A DNA stretch of 33,688 bases from Terriglobia bacterium (GTDB lineage Bacteria; Acidobacteriota; Terriglobia; Bryobacterales; Bryobacteraceae). The position numbers and the translations under genes were made by a program. The notes beneath the pieces were generated by a model. The model was given only the letters and a program-made list of their open reading frames with translations, had not been told where the DNA came from and did no database searches. Positions 1 through 7,646 of this stretch are shown here, one piece after another; position 1 is the first letter of the stretch, and the number at the start of each line of letters is the position of its first letter. Where the stretch lies: positions 1 through 33,688 of the forward strand of contig JAIQFN010000066.1 in the NCBI GenBank assembly GCA_020073265.1, given 5' to 3'.

Positions 1-322
1 CACACTGGACATCGCTGGCGGGAACGTTCCGCACTTTGGAGTCTAGTAGGGTTTGGCAGCGCTGGCCGGCCAGTTCTACGAGCCTAAGGATCGTGTTGCG
101 GGCCAGGCCAGTGATCCGGTGGGCTGTCCGAAGGCTGTTACCTTCCACGATCAATTGGAGTGCCAGGAGCGCCTTGGCATCGTCAATCTGCTTGTGGCCG
201 ATCACCCCGAACTGCGCGTGGTCGCTGTACGTCTTACCGCACTGCGGGCAGCGGTAGCGTTGTAGTCCATCGGAGCGCTTTCCGTTGCGCTTGGCTTCGA
301 TCCGACAATTGTGGCAGGTCAC
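1..322 (-). CDS. IS1-type transposase, N-terminal part (cut by window edge)
   Basis: A reverse-strand frame opens with GTG at 322 behind a good AAGGAG ribosome binding site and runs off the window start (107 codons visible). It encodes a zinc ribbon, with CHNC near residues 3-6 and CPQC about 20 residues later, then a helix-turn-helix region (LRTAHRITGLARNTILRLVE). The visible part ends with a KVRNVPASDVQC stretch. Zinc ribbon followed by HTH is the InsA-like front of single-ORF IS1-family transposases, where the DEIW catalytic segment would come next, outside the window. An in-frame TGA upstream of the GTG rules out a longer N-terminus. The element is probably an insertion sequence reading out of the window, and no terminal inverted repeat could be identified here. 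Family assignment is by remembered motif similarity; an IS1-like relative such as ISNCY is the alternative. Confidence 0.8.
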   Translation of the reverse strand, partial: MTCHNCRIEAKRNGKRSDGLQRYRCPQCGKTYSDHAQFGVIGHKQIDDAKALLALQLIVEGNSLRTAHRITGLARNTILRLVELAGQRCQTLLDSKVRNVPASDVQC

Positions 323-446
323 TGTGAATCTCCTTGAGATCCACAGCCAGAAAGCCGATAATGGGTTTGCAGGTCACTGCGGCTTCGGCTGTGGTGATTA
401 CAGCCCCGGTTAGCGTTGACGCGCTGATCGGGGCTTTCTTCTTCAT
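234..446 (-). CDS. Possible leaderless 70-aa leader ORF overlapping the transposase start
   Basis: This frame begins with ATG exactly at the transcription start predicted from the TATAAT box at 453-458 (seven bases after the box). If translated, the mRNA would therefore be leaderless. It begins MKKKAPISASTLTGAV, has no recognisable domain, and overlaps the transposase start in another frame. It could be a leader peptide affecting transposase translation, or a chance open frame. The composition is not strongly protein-like after residue 45, where it runs antisense-free through the transposase start. Evidence is positional only. Confidence 0.25.
   Translation of the reverse strand: MKKKAPISASTLTGAVITTAEAAVTCKPIIGFLAVDLKEIHSDLPQLSDRSQAQRKALRWTTTLPLPAVR
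402..435. other. Two-part hairpin in the transposase leader
   Basis: AGCCCCG (402-408) pairs with CGGGGCT (429-435), and inside it AGCG (412-415) pairs with CGCT (422-425). On the plus strand the stem is followed by TTTCTTCTT, so it resembles an intrinsic terminator that would stop transcription leaving the transposase toward the small-protein gene. On the minus strand it lies in the first codons of the transcript. Either role is inference. Confidence 0.5.
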
Positions 447-452
447 GCTCTT

Positions 453-481
453 ATTATACTTGACCCCCTCATGAATAGCAA
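453..481 (-). promoter_or_regulatory. Sigma70-type promoter driving the transposase side
   Basis: Read on the minus strand: -35 TTGCTA (481-476), a 17-bp spacer, and a perfect -10 TATAAT (458-453). The predicted start is at 446. The promoter overlaps one arm of the 13-bp inverted repeat described separately. Confidence 0.7.
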
Positions 482-518
482 GAGAAAAATACTTGTAATC
501 CTTATGGGGGTCAAGTAT
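456..518. promoter_or_regulatory. 13-bp perfect inverted repeat between divergent promoters (candidate operator)
   Basis: ATACTTGACCCCC at 456-468 is the exact reverse complement of GGGGGTCAAGTAT at 506-518. The arms overlap the -10 region of the leftward promoter and the spacer/-10 of the rightward promoter. Similarity continues weakly beyond each arm. A dimeric repressor acting on both promoters is a natural reading. Alternatively the symmetry reflects an insertion-sequence end. Confidence 0.65.
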
Positions 519-521
519 GAT
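493..521 (+). promoter_or_regulatory. Sigma70-type promoter for the 56-aa protein gene (leaderless)
   Basis: -35 TTGTAA (493-498), a 17-bp spacer, and -10 TATGAT (516-521). The usual seven-base offset puts the transcription start at 528, which is the A of the ATG. No Shine-Dalgarno sequence precedes that ATG, in keeping with a leaderless message. Confidence 0.7.
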
Positions 522-527
522 TGAAGT

Positions 528-698
528 ATGCCAAGGTCCAAGCTACCACCAGACGTAAAAGCGTACTTTGAACGCATGGGCCGTAAAGGCGGCAAGCTCG
601 GCGGAAAGGCACGTGCGGAGAGCCTAACACCTGAAAGGAGGAAAGAGATCGCGCAAAAGGCTGTTCAGGCGCGTTGGGCTAAAACCAAGTCGGCGTAG
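528..698 (+). CDS. Small basic protein with GGKARAxxLTPERRxEIA motif
   Basis: A 56-aa frame from ATG 528 to TAG 696-698. It starts MPRSKLPPDVKAYF and contains RKGGKLGGKARAESLTPERR, ending in QARWAKTKSA. It is rich in Lys/Arg, which suggests a nucleic-acid-binding peptide. Small proteins with a GGKARA...LTPEeRkeIAxkAaxARW core are widespread, often near mobile DNA, and have no firmly established function that I know of. The gene has its own promoter, appears leaderless, and is closed by a strong hairpin terminator. It might be the regulator of the divergent region upstream, but that is only suggested by position. Confidence 0.75.
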   Translation: MPRSKLPPDVKAYFERMGRKGGKLGGKARAESLTPERRKEIAQKAVQARWAKTKSA

Positions 699-720
699 GC
701 GCAGCCCTGAAAATACGAAA

Positions 721-751
721 GCCGTGAAGTTCCAGCTTCACGGCCTCGTTT
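721..751 (+). terminator. Intrinsic terminator after the 56-aa protein gene
   Basis: A perfect 9-bp stem, GCCGTGAAG (721-729) with CTTCACGGC (736-744), around a six-base loop, followed by CTCGTTT. It lies 22 bases after the stop codon. Confidence 0.8.
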
Positions 752-838
752 CACATCCAAACTTTCGGCGAGTCCGACTGGCGTTGGGCACCCCGCTCGG
801 ACCGTAGCCGCTCTGAGTGTACCATTTAAGGAGCGCGC

Positions 839-1714
839 ATGGCGAAAAGCGACGAAACGTTATTCACCGTCAAACTGGAAAAGGGCTTGGCAGCACGTAA
901 ACGCCTGCCCCTCGCCCACGTTCTCAGCGTACTTGACGAACTGCGTCAGCTAATCATTGAAATCGGTAAGGACGTGCAACGTCGGGGTAGTGCAGCGCAA
1001 CCTACTGGAGACTTCGGCCTAGAACTGATCGCTGGAGAGAAGGGCATTGCCTTCAAAGGCGGTAGCGTCCAGGCCAACATCGCTGTTACGGAGCGCCCCG
1101 GCACTGGTTTCAAAGTTATCCAATCTGTCCTCAAAACGATTCACCTGTTGGAGAGGGAGGATTTTCCTGAAGCATCCCTCAATCAGCAAATGGATCGCCG
1201 CGTCATCCGCCGATTGAGCCGAATCGCGGACATTCAAAAGCGCGACCACACCGAGATGCTACTCAGCGTAGTGAGGCCAAAGACCAAGGCCGTCACAGCC
1301 ACGTTTGGATCTAACGCCATGGCAGCGGTCCGCTCTCTCCAGGTTCCGACCTTTAGGGTGGACGAGACCGTTCTCTACGGAAAGCTATTTGAACTCATTG
1401 ATAGAACACCGGCGGACGAAGAGGATGAAAAAGGCTTCTGGGGAGAACTGACTGCCGATGATGGAGAGGCGTGGCGTGTCCGTTTCCGTGCTGGTGATGA
1501 GGAGCGGGCGACCGCGCTATTCCGCAGGCAAGTGAAATTAACCGGAACCGCTGTTTACTATCGGATTGCGCGGCCTAAGCTGATCTGCGAAGCCATTGAA
1601 CGCGAAGCCGAACGAGACTATGAGGCGGCTTTTGATGAACTGTATGGCTGCAACAAGCAGATATACAACGCGGACTTGCCGACATTGCTAAAGCAACTAC
1701 ACGGAGAAGAATAA
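839..1714 (+). CDS. Unknown 291-aa protein coupled to a PIN nuclease
   Basis: ATG 839 follows AAGGAG at good spacing. The protein is soluble: no signal peptide or membrane segment. It begins MAKSDETLFTVKLEKG, and the middle contains charged helical stretches (RRVIRRLSRIADIQKRDHTE). The C-terminal third (about residues 200-280) has a WGELTADDGEAWRVRF segment, then a strand-like KLTGTAVYYRIARPKL and an acidic helix EREAERDYEAAFDELYG. I do not recognise the family. The stop codon is one base from the start of the PIN-domain gene, so the two are surely co-transcribed and probably translationally coupled. By analogy with VapBC-type loci the partner of a PIN protein is often its antitoxin, but this one is much longer than known VapB antitoxins and shows no AbrB, RHH or Phd motif. 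It could equally be an RNA- or DNA-binding specificity subunit. Confidence 0.85.
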   Translation: MAKSDETLFTVKLEKGLAARKRLPLAHVLSVLDELRQLIIEIGKDVQRRGSAAQPTGDFGLELIAGEKGIAFKGGSVQANIAVTERPGTGFKVIQSVLKTIHLLEREDFPEASLNQQMDRRVIRRLSRIADIQKRDHTEMLLSVVRPKTKAVTATFGSNAMAAVRSLQVPTFRVDETVLYGKLFELIDRTPADEEDEKGFWGELTADDGEAWRVRFRAGDEERATALFRRQVKLTGTAVYYRIARPKLICEAIEREAERDYEAAFDELYGCNKQIYNADLPTLLKQLHGEE

Positions 1715-1715
1715 C

Positions 1716-2228
1716 GTGGACTCGGCGTACTTCGACAGCTCGGTATTTTTGGCGATTTTCAATGGAGAGCCGTCGGGTCGGGAGATCAAGCAACTACTTG
1801 GCGAGGTACGCCGCGATAGAAACAGGATCTGCACTTCGATCATAACCATCCAGGAGGTCTCGGTCCTCTCTTTCACTTCGGGAGCGAGCCCCGATACGCA
1901 GGACAATTACGCAAAGGTGAATCGTCTTGCGCGCATCCACGGCCTCAGTAAGGACATCGCTTTACGTGCTGCCGAATTGGAGGCCGGGATGTTAGAACGT
2001 ATGCGTCGGATGACCAAAGACCAGCGCAAGGCCCTTAGCCCACGACGGAAATGGGACTGCTTCCATATAGCGACTGCCATCGAGATGCGTTGCCGATGGC
2101 TTTACTCTCTAGACCCTGGAATGCTGAAGTGTAAAGACTTGACCGATCCGAAGTACTCAATCAACTTTCTCGAACCCAAGCCAGCCAAAGGAAAGCTGGG
2201 GTTTGACAAGAGCATCCGCGTCGAATAG
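1716..2228 (+). CDS. PIN-domain putative ribonuclease (VapC-like)
   Basis: 170 aa from GTG 1716, behind GGAGAA. The PIN acidic residues are in the expected order: D7 in AYFDSSVF, E47 in TIQEVS, D114 in KWDCFHIATA, and D133 in YSLDPGM. These would bind Mg/Mn for single-strand RNA cleavage. It is longer than typical VapC toxins (about 130 aa), with a charged insert (KDQRKALSPRRK) before the third Asp and a basic tail. It overlaps nothing and directly follows the 291-aa gene with one base between. Role as a toxin is inferred from the fold and the two-gene layout; a housekeeping or phage-defence RNase is possible. Confidence 0.85.
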   Translation: MDSAYFDSSVFLAIFNGEPSGREIKQLLGEVRRDRNRICTSIITIQEVSVLSFTSGASPDTQDNYAKVNRLARIHGLSKDIALRAAELEAGMLERMRRMTKDQRKALSPRRKWDCFHIATAIEMRCRWLYSLDPGMLKCKDLTDPKYSINFLEPKPAKGKLGFDKSIRVE

Positions 2229-2679
2229 GGAACCAACACAACCTTGAGCCAATGCCACCTGGACGGTAGTGGATACCGGGGAGGCGCATCGCGCTGATCC
2301 TGCCTGTCCGCCCGCTCCGAACTTGGGGGATAATGGGTAGCTCGCTGGGAGTACGATCGAGAACGAGGTCGCTCGATGACACGGCGACCCACGCTGATGA
2401 TCGGTCGCCTCCCAGCGGCGAGTCCACTGTGCAATTCGGCTACCAGATCTGAGCTCCGTAACTTACTGTATTTGTTGACCCGCAATCGAGAAGTCACTAT
2501 CCGTTTGGAATAGGTGTAACTTTTTGGTCCTTGTCCACATGGCCGGGCCGATTGGGCGTTTTCACCCACCTGATTCCTTATCACCCAATCCGCCATATCC
2601 CGGCAGGGCGTAAGTGCTTGATAAACAGCCCCCGGCTTGTTCGGAGTATGATCTGCTAGGTGTGAGGGAGCTTGTGCCT
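2229..2679. other. Intergenic stretch at the edge of the accessory patch
   Basis: About 450 bases with no convincing gene. A reverse-strand frame (2102-2596) overlaps the PIN gene in antisense and has no recognisable domain. Sequence TTGACC (2474-2479), 17 bases, then TATCCG could be a weak plus-strand promoter. A TATGAT at 2647-2652 just before the cytochrome operon could be a -10 box, but no -35 is well placed. The stretch may contain decayed mobile DNA, and I could not identify a family. Confidence 0.4.
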
Positions 2680-3786
2680 ATGTACAAGGTCTGTTTCCTG
2701 TTATTGACAGTGACGGCTGCTGGAGCGCCGGGCCTGGCTGCTCCGATCGAGGCCGACGCGCGCCGCGGCGCCGAGTTCTTCGGATCGCAAGGCTGCGTGA
2801 ATTGTCATTCGAGCAAAGGCGCAGGCGCGGGCAAAGCTCCGGATCTCGGCCGGCGGCTGGATCGGGACTACACTCCGGCCGGCATCGCGGCCCGCATGTG
2901 GAGTCACGCTCCGGTGATGTGGGAGGCGATGGGCAAGGAGAACATCACGCCTCCAAAAGTCAGCCCGCAACAAGCGGCCGACCTGTTCGCGTACTTCTAC
3001 GCGGCGCGTTACTTCGAGAAGCCCGGGGAAGCCGAGCGCGGCAAGCGCTATTTTCAGGACAAGCACTGCATCGACTGCCATGCGCTGACGGGCACCGGCG
3101 GCGGACCTGGGCCACCGGTCGAGAAATGGGAATCGCTGGCCGCTCCCATCATTCTGATCGAGCGCATGTGGAATCATCAGACTCAAATGCACAACGCCAT
3201 GGCGGCGCGAGGCATCCCCTGGCCGCAGATGAGCTCGCAGGAATTGAGCGACCTGCTGGTATATCTGCAGAATCTCCCGCAGACCCGGGGCGCGGAGCGT
3301 TTCATCCAGCTCCCGGCGCCAGAGCCCGGCGAGGCGTTGTTCCGCGACAAGGGCTGCGTCGAGTGCCACAAGGGCAACCTGGCGCTGGAGAATCGACTGT
3401 CCGACAGCACGCTGACCGACATCGCGGCGGCCATGTGGAACCATGCACCGCAAATGCGCCAGCCTCCTCCGACCTTGACCATCGCCGAGTGGCGGGAACT
3501 CATCAGCTACGTCTGGGGCAAGCAGTTCTTCACTTCGCGGGGCGACGCGGGGCGCGGCCGCAAGACCTTCGAGTCGAAGAAGTGCGCCACCTGCCACAAC
3601 GATGCATCCTCGGGCGCGCCGAGTTTGACGAAGCCCGCCGAACCTTATTCGGCCATCAGCGTTGTATCGGTGCTGTGGAGGCACGGACCGGCCATGCTGC
3701 GAAAGATGGAGGAAAAACACATCGCCTGGCCGCAGCTTTCCCAGAACGAGATGGCGAATCTCATCGCTTATCTGAACTCGCGATAA
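2680..3786 (+). CDS. Periplasmic tetrahaem cytochrome c, four-fold repeat
   Basis: The start is set at ATG 2680 (GTGAGGGAG upstream) because it opens a clean signal peptide, MYKVCFLLLTVTAAGAPGLA. The 368-aa protein has four CxxCH haem sites: CVNCH (39-43), CIDCH (130-134), CVECH (226-230) and CATCH (302-306). Each is followed about 30-35 residues later by an M/L-W-x-H-x-x-x-M element: MWSHAPVM, MWNHQTQM, MWNHAPQM, LWRHGPAM. The protein is thus four tandem copies of one class-I-like cytochrome unit, each with candidate distal Met/His ligands. It heads the operon with Rieske and cytochrome b genes, so it probably carries electrons to or from that complex in the periplasm. The exact redox partner is unknown. 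Confidence 0.9.
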   Translation: MYKVCFLLLTVTAAGAPGLAAPIEADARRGAEFFGSQGCVNCHSSKGAGAGKAPDLGRRLDRDYTPAGIAARMWSHAPVMWEAMGKENITPPKVSPQQAADLFAYFYAARYFEKPGEAERGKRYFQDKHCIDCHALTGTGGGPGPPVEKWESLAAPIILIERMWNHQTQMHNAMAARGIPWPQMSSQELSDLLVYLQNLPQTRGAERFIQLPAPEPGEALFRDKGCVECHKGNLALENRLSDSTLTDIAAAMWNHAPQMRQPPPTLTIAEWRELISYVWGKQFFTSRGDAGRGRKTFESKKCATCHNDASSGAPSLTKPAEPYSAISVVSVLWRHGPAMLRKMEEKHIAWPQLSQNEMANLIAYLNSR

Positions 3787-3845
3787 TCAATTGAGCCGAT
3801 GGCGATCCAGAGTAGCCGTGACAACCCGATCAAGGAACCTGGCGC

Positions 3846-4361
3846 ATGAGACCGCATGATTGCCCGTGCAGCCGCGCCGGAGAATTCGGTGGCGCGGGCG
3901 GCGGTTCCGGCATGCCGCCCGGAATGCCACCGGATCAAAACCGGCGCTCGCTGCTTTCGTGGCTGCTGGGAGGCGGGGTGGCGGCCTCGCTGGCATCCTT
4001 CTTTTATCCGGTGGTGCGCTTTTTGAATCCGCCCTACCTGTCGGAGGCCCCGGTAGACGAAGTCTCCGGCGGCAAGGTGGACGACCTGAAGCCGAACTCC
4101 GGCAAGATCATCAAATTCGGAAACAAGCCGGCCTTGCTGGTGCGCGTGAGCGAGACCGAGTGGAAAGCGTTTACAGCGGTGTGCACGCATCTGAATTGCA
4201 CGGTGCAATATCAGGACTCGACGCGCCTGATCTGGTGCGCGTGCCACAACGGCATGTATGACATGTCGGGACGGGTGGTGTCGGGCCCGCCTCCCAAACC
4301 GCTGGACGAGTTCGCCGTGCGCGTGCGCGGCGACGAGGTGGTCATCTCGCGCCGGACTTAG
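3846..4361 (+). CDS. Rieske [2Fe-2S] protein of the cytochrome bc/b6f-type complex
   Basis: 171 aa from ATG 3846, behind AAGGA. An N-terminal Gly/Pro-rich cytoplasmic stretch leads to a twin-arginine-like NRRSLLSWLLGG and one hydrophobic segment (about 36-60), typical of Tat-exported, membrane-anchored Rieske proteins. Box 1 is CTHLNC (C113, H115, C118) and box 2 is CACHNG (C131, C133, H134). C113, H115, C131 and H134 bind the cluster, and C118-C133 can form the stabilising disulfide. A GPPPKPL loop follows (about 148-153). It would take electrons from quinol at the Qo site and pass them to a c-type cytochrome. The gene lies directly upstream of cytochrome b in the same operon. Confidence 0.95.
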   Translation: MRPHDCPCSRAGEFGGAGGGSGMPPGMPPDQNRRSLLSWLLGGGVAASLASFFYPVVRFLNPPYLSEAPVDEVSGGKVDDLKPNSGKIIKFGNKPALLVRVSETEWKAFTAVCTHLNCTVQYQDSTRLIWCACHNGMYDMSGRVVSGPPPKPLDEFAVRVRGDEVVISRRT

Positions 4362-4388
4362 CGTGGATCGGATGGCCTGTCAACTGAC

Positions 4389-5450
4389 ATGAGAGCGAAA
4401 CCGGGCAATTGGCTGGGCGAACGGCTCGACTTGAGCGCGGTGCGCGAGTTGATCTCGCACAAAACCGTGCCGGTGCATTCGGCCACGCGCTGGTATTACT
4501 TCGGCGGGATCACGCTGTTCCTTTTCGCCATCCAGGTGATCACCGGAATCCTGCTGATGCTTTACTACCGGCCCACCGTGAACGAAGCTTTCGAAAGCGT
4601 GCGGTTCATCATGACGCGGGTGGAATACGGATGGCTAATCCGGTCCATCCATAGCTGGTCGGCGAATCTGCTCATTTTCGTGGCGTTTGTGCACATGTTC
4701 AGCGTGGTGTTCACGCACGCCTACCGGAAGCCGCGCGAGCTGACCTGGCTCACCGGGATCGCGCTGTTGGGGCTGATGCTGTTTTTCGGATTCAGCGGAT
4801 ACCTGCTGCCGTGGAACCAGATTTCTTATTTCGCCACCAAGGTGGGCACCGACGTCGCCGCCAGCACTCCGCTGATCGGCCCGGCGGTGGGGCGCTTCCT
4901 GCGAGGCGGCGAAGACGTGGGCGGCGCCACACTGACGCGCTTCTTCGATTTTCACGTGATCATTCTGCCGTTGACCGCGATGGCGCTGGTGGGCATTCAT
5001 ATCCTGCTGGTGCAACAGCACGGCATGAGCACGCCGCCGTGGATCGCTCCTTCCGGCGTCAGGCAGATGAGATTTTTCCCCAACTTCTTCCTGCGCGAAT
5101 TGATGGTGTGGTACTGCGCGCTGGCCGCTCTGGGAGCGCTGGCCGCGATTTTTCCGTGGGAGCTGGGCGAAAAGGCGGACCCCTTCGCATCGGCTCCGCG
5201 AGGCATCCGCCCGGAATGGTATTTCCTGGCTCAGTTCTACACGCTGAAGCTGATACCGAGCCACGTCTGGATTTTCGAAGGCGAGATTCTGGGCATCCTC
5301 GGATTTGGTTTGCTGGCAGCGTCCTGGGCCGTGCTCCCGTTCTGGGGCGCCGACTCCGCCGGCAACGCGCGCACACGCCTGGTGACGGGCGCTGGAGTCG
5401 TCATGGTCAGTTATCTCGCCGCGTTCACTGTTTTGGGGTACTTGAAATGA
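4389..5450 (+). CDS. Cytochrome b (b6-type) of a quinol:cytochrome c oxidoreductase
   Basis: 353 aa. It combines a b6-like N-terminal half with a subunit-IV-like C-terminal part in one chain. Haem ligands are H88 and H102 on helix B, and H189 and H204 on helix D. The 15-residue step of the second pair is the b6-type spacing rather than that of mitochondrial cytochrome b. The Qo-site PEWY motif is at 276-279 ([12 protein letters not shown]). About seven or eight membrane helices can be seen, so it is shorter than a full bc1 cytochrome b. The start at 4389 has only a weak ribosome binding site. It overlaps the next gene by four bases (ATGA). With the Rieske protein it forms the quinol-oxidising core of the complex. 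Confidence 0.95.
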   Translation: MRAKPGNWLGERLDLSAVRELISHKTVPVHSATRWYYFGGITLFLFAIQVITGILLMLYYRPTVNEAFESVRFIMTRVEYGWLIRSIHSWSANLLIFVAFVHMFSVVFTHAYRKPRELTWLTGIALLGLMLFFGFSGYLLPWNQISYFATKVGTDVAASTPLIGPAVGRFLRGGEDVGGATLTRFFDFHVIILPLTAMALVGIHILLVQQHGMSTPPWIAPSGVRQMRFFPNFFLRELMVWYCALAALGALAAIFPWELGEKADPFASAPRGIRPEWYFLAQFYTLKLIPSHVWIFEGEILGILGFGLLAASWAVLPFWGADSAGNARTRLVTGAGVVMVSYLAAFTVLGYLK

Positions 5451-6709
5451 GAGCGCCGATCGCCTTGCTGCTCTTCGCGCCGCTGGGCCTGCTGGGCCAG
5501 GGAACCGCCAAGAACTCCTGCCTGGATTGTCACGGCATGCTGGACGGCGCGGCGCAGCGTCCCGCGCTGTTAGCCAAGACCGACGTCCACACCGCCAACG
5601 GACTGGGCTGCGCGGACTGCCACGGCGGCGACCGCACCAGCGACGATCCCGGCGAGGCCATGAACCCCGCCAAGGGTTTTATCGGCAAGCCGGCGCGAAC
5701 CGCCATCCCGAAACTGTGCGCGCATTGTCACGGCGATCCGAACTTCATGCGGAAATTCAGGCCGCAGCAACGCGTGGATCAATTCGAGCTGTATCAGACC
5801 AGCGTGCACGGCAAGCGGCTGGCTTCGGGCGACGACAACGTGGCCACCTGCATCGACTGTCACAGCGTGCACGATATCCGCGCGGTGAAAGATCCGCAGG
5901 CGCCGGTTTATCCGTTGCATCTGCCGGAAACCTGCGCGCATTGCCACGCCGACGCGAAGAGGATGGCCAAGTACGGCATCCCCACCAACCAGTTCGCCGA
6001 ATACCAGACCAGCGTGCATTGGAATGCGCTCAAGGTGCGCGGCGATCTGTCGGCGCCCACTTGTGCGTCCTGCCATGGCAACCACGGCGCCAAGCCGCCG
6101 CAGGTGGAGTCTGTCGCTGCGGTGTGCGGAAGTTGCCACGTTCTGTTCGCGCAACTGTATCAGAAGAGCGTGCATGAGCCGATTTTCTCGGCGGCGTCGG
6201 GCGGCGGCGGATGCATCGTGTGCCACAGCAACCATGGCATTCATCAGCCGTCCACCGCGATGCTCCAAGGATCCAAAGCAGTCTGCGCGCAATGTCACGA
6301 CGCCGGAACGCCGGGAGCCAACGTGGCGGCTCAGATGGCGGGCTGGCTCGATGGACTCGACGCGGCGCTGAAACATTCGGAAAGTGTGCTGGCCAGCGCC
6401 GACAAGTACGGCATGGAAGTGTCGGAGGCGCAGGTGCGGCTCGGGGACGGCCGCGAGAACCTGGTGAAAGCGCGCTTGGCGCTGCATGCCTTCCAGCCCG
6501 AACAGATGAAGAAGCCGATTGACGCCGGCATGGCGATCGCCAACGAAACTTTGCGGGCCGGCCAGGCCGCGCTGCACGAGAAAGACGTCCGCCGCATGGG
6601 CCTGGCGGTGTCGGTGGTGTTCATCGGGATCACCATCCTGGCGATCTGGGCCCTGATTCGACGGATCGAAGCGTCACGGCCGGGCGCCAGCGCACCGGCG
6701 CCGAAATGA
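5447..6709 (+). CDS. Membrane-anchored nonahaem cytochrome c
   Basis: Starts at the ATG overlapping the cytochrome b stop (ATGA). The 420-aa protein has a short signal peptide (about 1-20) and nine CxxCH sites at residues 25, 55, 91, 135, 163, 206, 227, 256 and 280. YQTSVHG, YQTSVHW and YQKSVHE recur (around 116, 186 and 238), with a histidine that is a likely distal haem ligand, as in c3/NrfH-like multihaem proteins. After the haem part comes a helical region (about 290-380), then one transmembrane helix (384-404) and a basic cytoplasmic tail, so the haem domain faces the periplasm. Placed after cytochrome b, it is probably a wired subunit of the complex in place of cytochrome c1 or f. Alternatively it links quinol oxidation to an external acceptor. 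Confidence 0.9.
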   Translation: MRAPIALLLFAPLGLLGQGTAKNSCLDCHGMLDGAAQRPALLAKTDVHTANGLGCADCHGGDRTSDDPGEAMNPAKGFIGKPARTAIPKLCAHCHGDPNFMRKFRPQQRVDQFELYQTSVHGKRLASGDDNVATCIDCHSVHDIRAVKDPQAPVYPLHLPETCAHCHADAKRMAKYGIPTNQFAEYQTSVHWNALKVRGDLSAPTCASCHGNHGAKPPQVESVAAVCGSCHVLFAQLYQKSVHEPIFSAASGGGGCIVCHSNHGIHQPSTAMLQGSKAVCAQCHDAGTPGANVAAQMAGWLDGLDAALKHSESVLASADKYGMEVSEAQVRLGDGRENLVKARLALHAFQPEQMKKPIDAGMAIANETLRAGQAALHEKDVRRMGLAVSVVFIGITILAIWALIRRIEASRPGASAPAPK

Positions 6710-6752
6710 TACCGAGACTCTTGAAGCACAACACTCACAAATGGAGGCAACT

Positions 6753-7064
6753 ATGAAAATCACCGCAGTCGCATTTTTCCTATTCGCGGCATCGCTGGCC
6801 TACGCGGGCGCGCCGGAAGGCAAGGCTGTGTTCGCAGCCAAGTGCCAGGCCTGCCATGGAGCAAATGGCGAAGGCAAAGCGTCCATCGCCAAGATGTTCA
6901 ACGTCACCATGCATCCGCTGGGATCCAAGGAAATCCAATCCATGTCGGACGCCGACATCAAGAAGGTCGTCACCGAAGGGCACGGCAAGATGAAGCCGGT
7001 CACCGGCCTGGACGACAAGCAGGTGGCTGACGTCGTCGCATTCGTGCGCACGCTGAAGGAATAG
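6753..7064 (+). CDS. Small monohaem cytochrome c (class I)
   Basis: 103 aa. ATG 6753 is chosen over the in-frame ATG at 6741 because GGAGG at 6743-6747 sits just ahead of it and it opens the signal peptide MKITAVAFFLFAASLAYA. One haem site, CQACH (about residue 30), and a distal Met in GKMKPV (about 80) are the class I cytochrome pattern. It is the last gene of the respiratory operon and is presumably the soluble periplasmic carrier between the b/Rieske/multihaem complex and a terminal oxidase. Confidence 0.9.
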   Translation: MKITAVAFFLFAASLAYAGAPEGKAVFAAKCQACHGANGEGKASIAKMFNVTMHPLGSKEIQSMSDADIKKVVTEGHGKMKPVTGLDDKQVADVVAFVRTLKE

Positions 7065-7553
7065 CTATCGAACCAGGCTCTCTTCCAGGAACACGCCTTC
7101 GCCGGCAAACGCGGGCGAAAGAGAAATCACTTTGACGCGTTGTCCCGGTTCGAGAGCTTGCAGCAGGATGCGCCGGTTGTTTTCGAATCGAACGGCATCG
7201 CGATAAGTGTTGACGTCGGCGCTGATCTGGGTGAAGCTCACCAGCTCCACCTCGCCGACGCCCAGGTCCCGCTGCAGGCGCCTCGGAATGTCGCGCAGAA
7301 TCAGCCGCGCGCCCGGAGGCACGCAGACCGCGGGAATGCGCGCTTCGGCCTGCCACTTGGGCTGTTGAACCTGGACCCAGTCTTTGACTCTGGCCCACAG
7401 GCCGCGCCTTTCGCAGCGAGTAACCGGCATGACTGGCGCGACATCGGAGGGCGACGCCAGGCCGAGCGATGCTCCTCCAAATCTGTGAACAACCAACTGT
7501 TCTCCTTCGGCCGCCAGCCGATTGGGGAAAATATGCAGCGAATAGTCACACAT
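7065..7553 (-). CDS. Conserved hypothetical protein beginning MCDYSLH
   Basis: 162 aa from ATG 7553, preceded by GGAG. It opens MCDYSLHIFPNRLA and continues with GEQLVVHRFGG. I recall a family of bacterial proteins with this opening (MCDYSL...NRLA..GE.LV..RF) but no assigned function. There is no signal peptide. A proline/basic middle (RIPAVCVPPGARLILRDIP) and beta-rich end suggest a small soluble domain. It converges on the cytochrome operon with its stop codon directly adjacent to the other, and is divergent from msrA. Upstream in-frame starts exist, but this one has the ribosome binding site and conserved opening. Confidence 0.8.
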   Translation of the reverse strand: MCDYSLHIFPNRLAAEGEQLVVHRFGGASLGLASPSDVAPVMPVTRCERRGLWARVKDWVQVQQPKWQAEARIPAVCVPPGARLILRDIPRRLQRDLGVGEVELVSFTQISADVNTYRDAVRFENNRRILLQALEPGQRVKVISLSPAFAGEGVFLEESLVR

Positions 7554-7646
7554 GTACGTTTCTCCGAGCGTTAGACGTCTGCTCGAATAATTTCGGTGTC
7601 GGAAGTAACGGTGACCAGGCTTAACCGGACTCGGTAGACTGGAAGT

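Noticed and set aside
2102-2596. 164-codon minus-strand frame after the PIN gene
   Set aside because: Overlaps the PIN gene antisense, no domain, no ribosome binding site.
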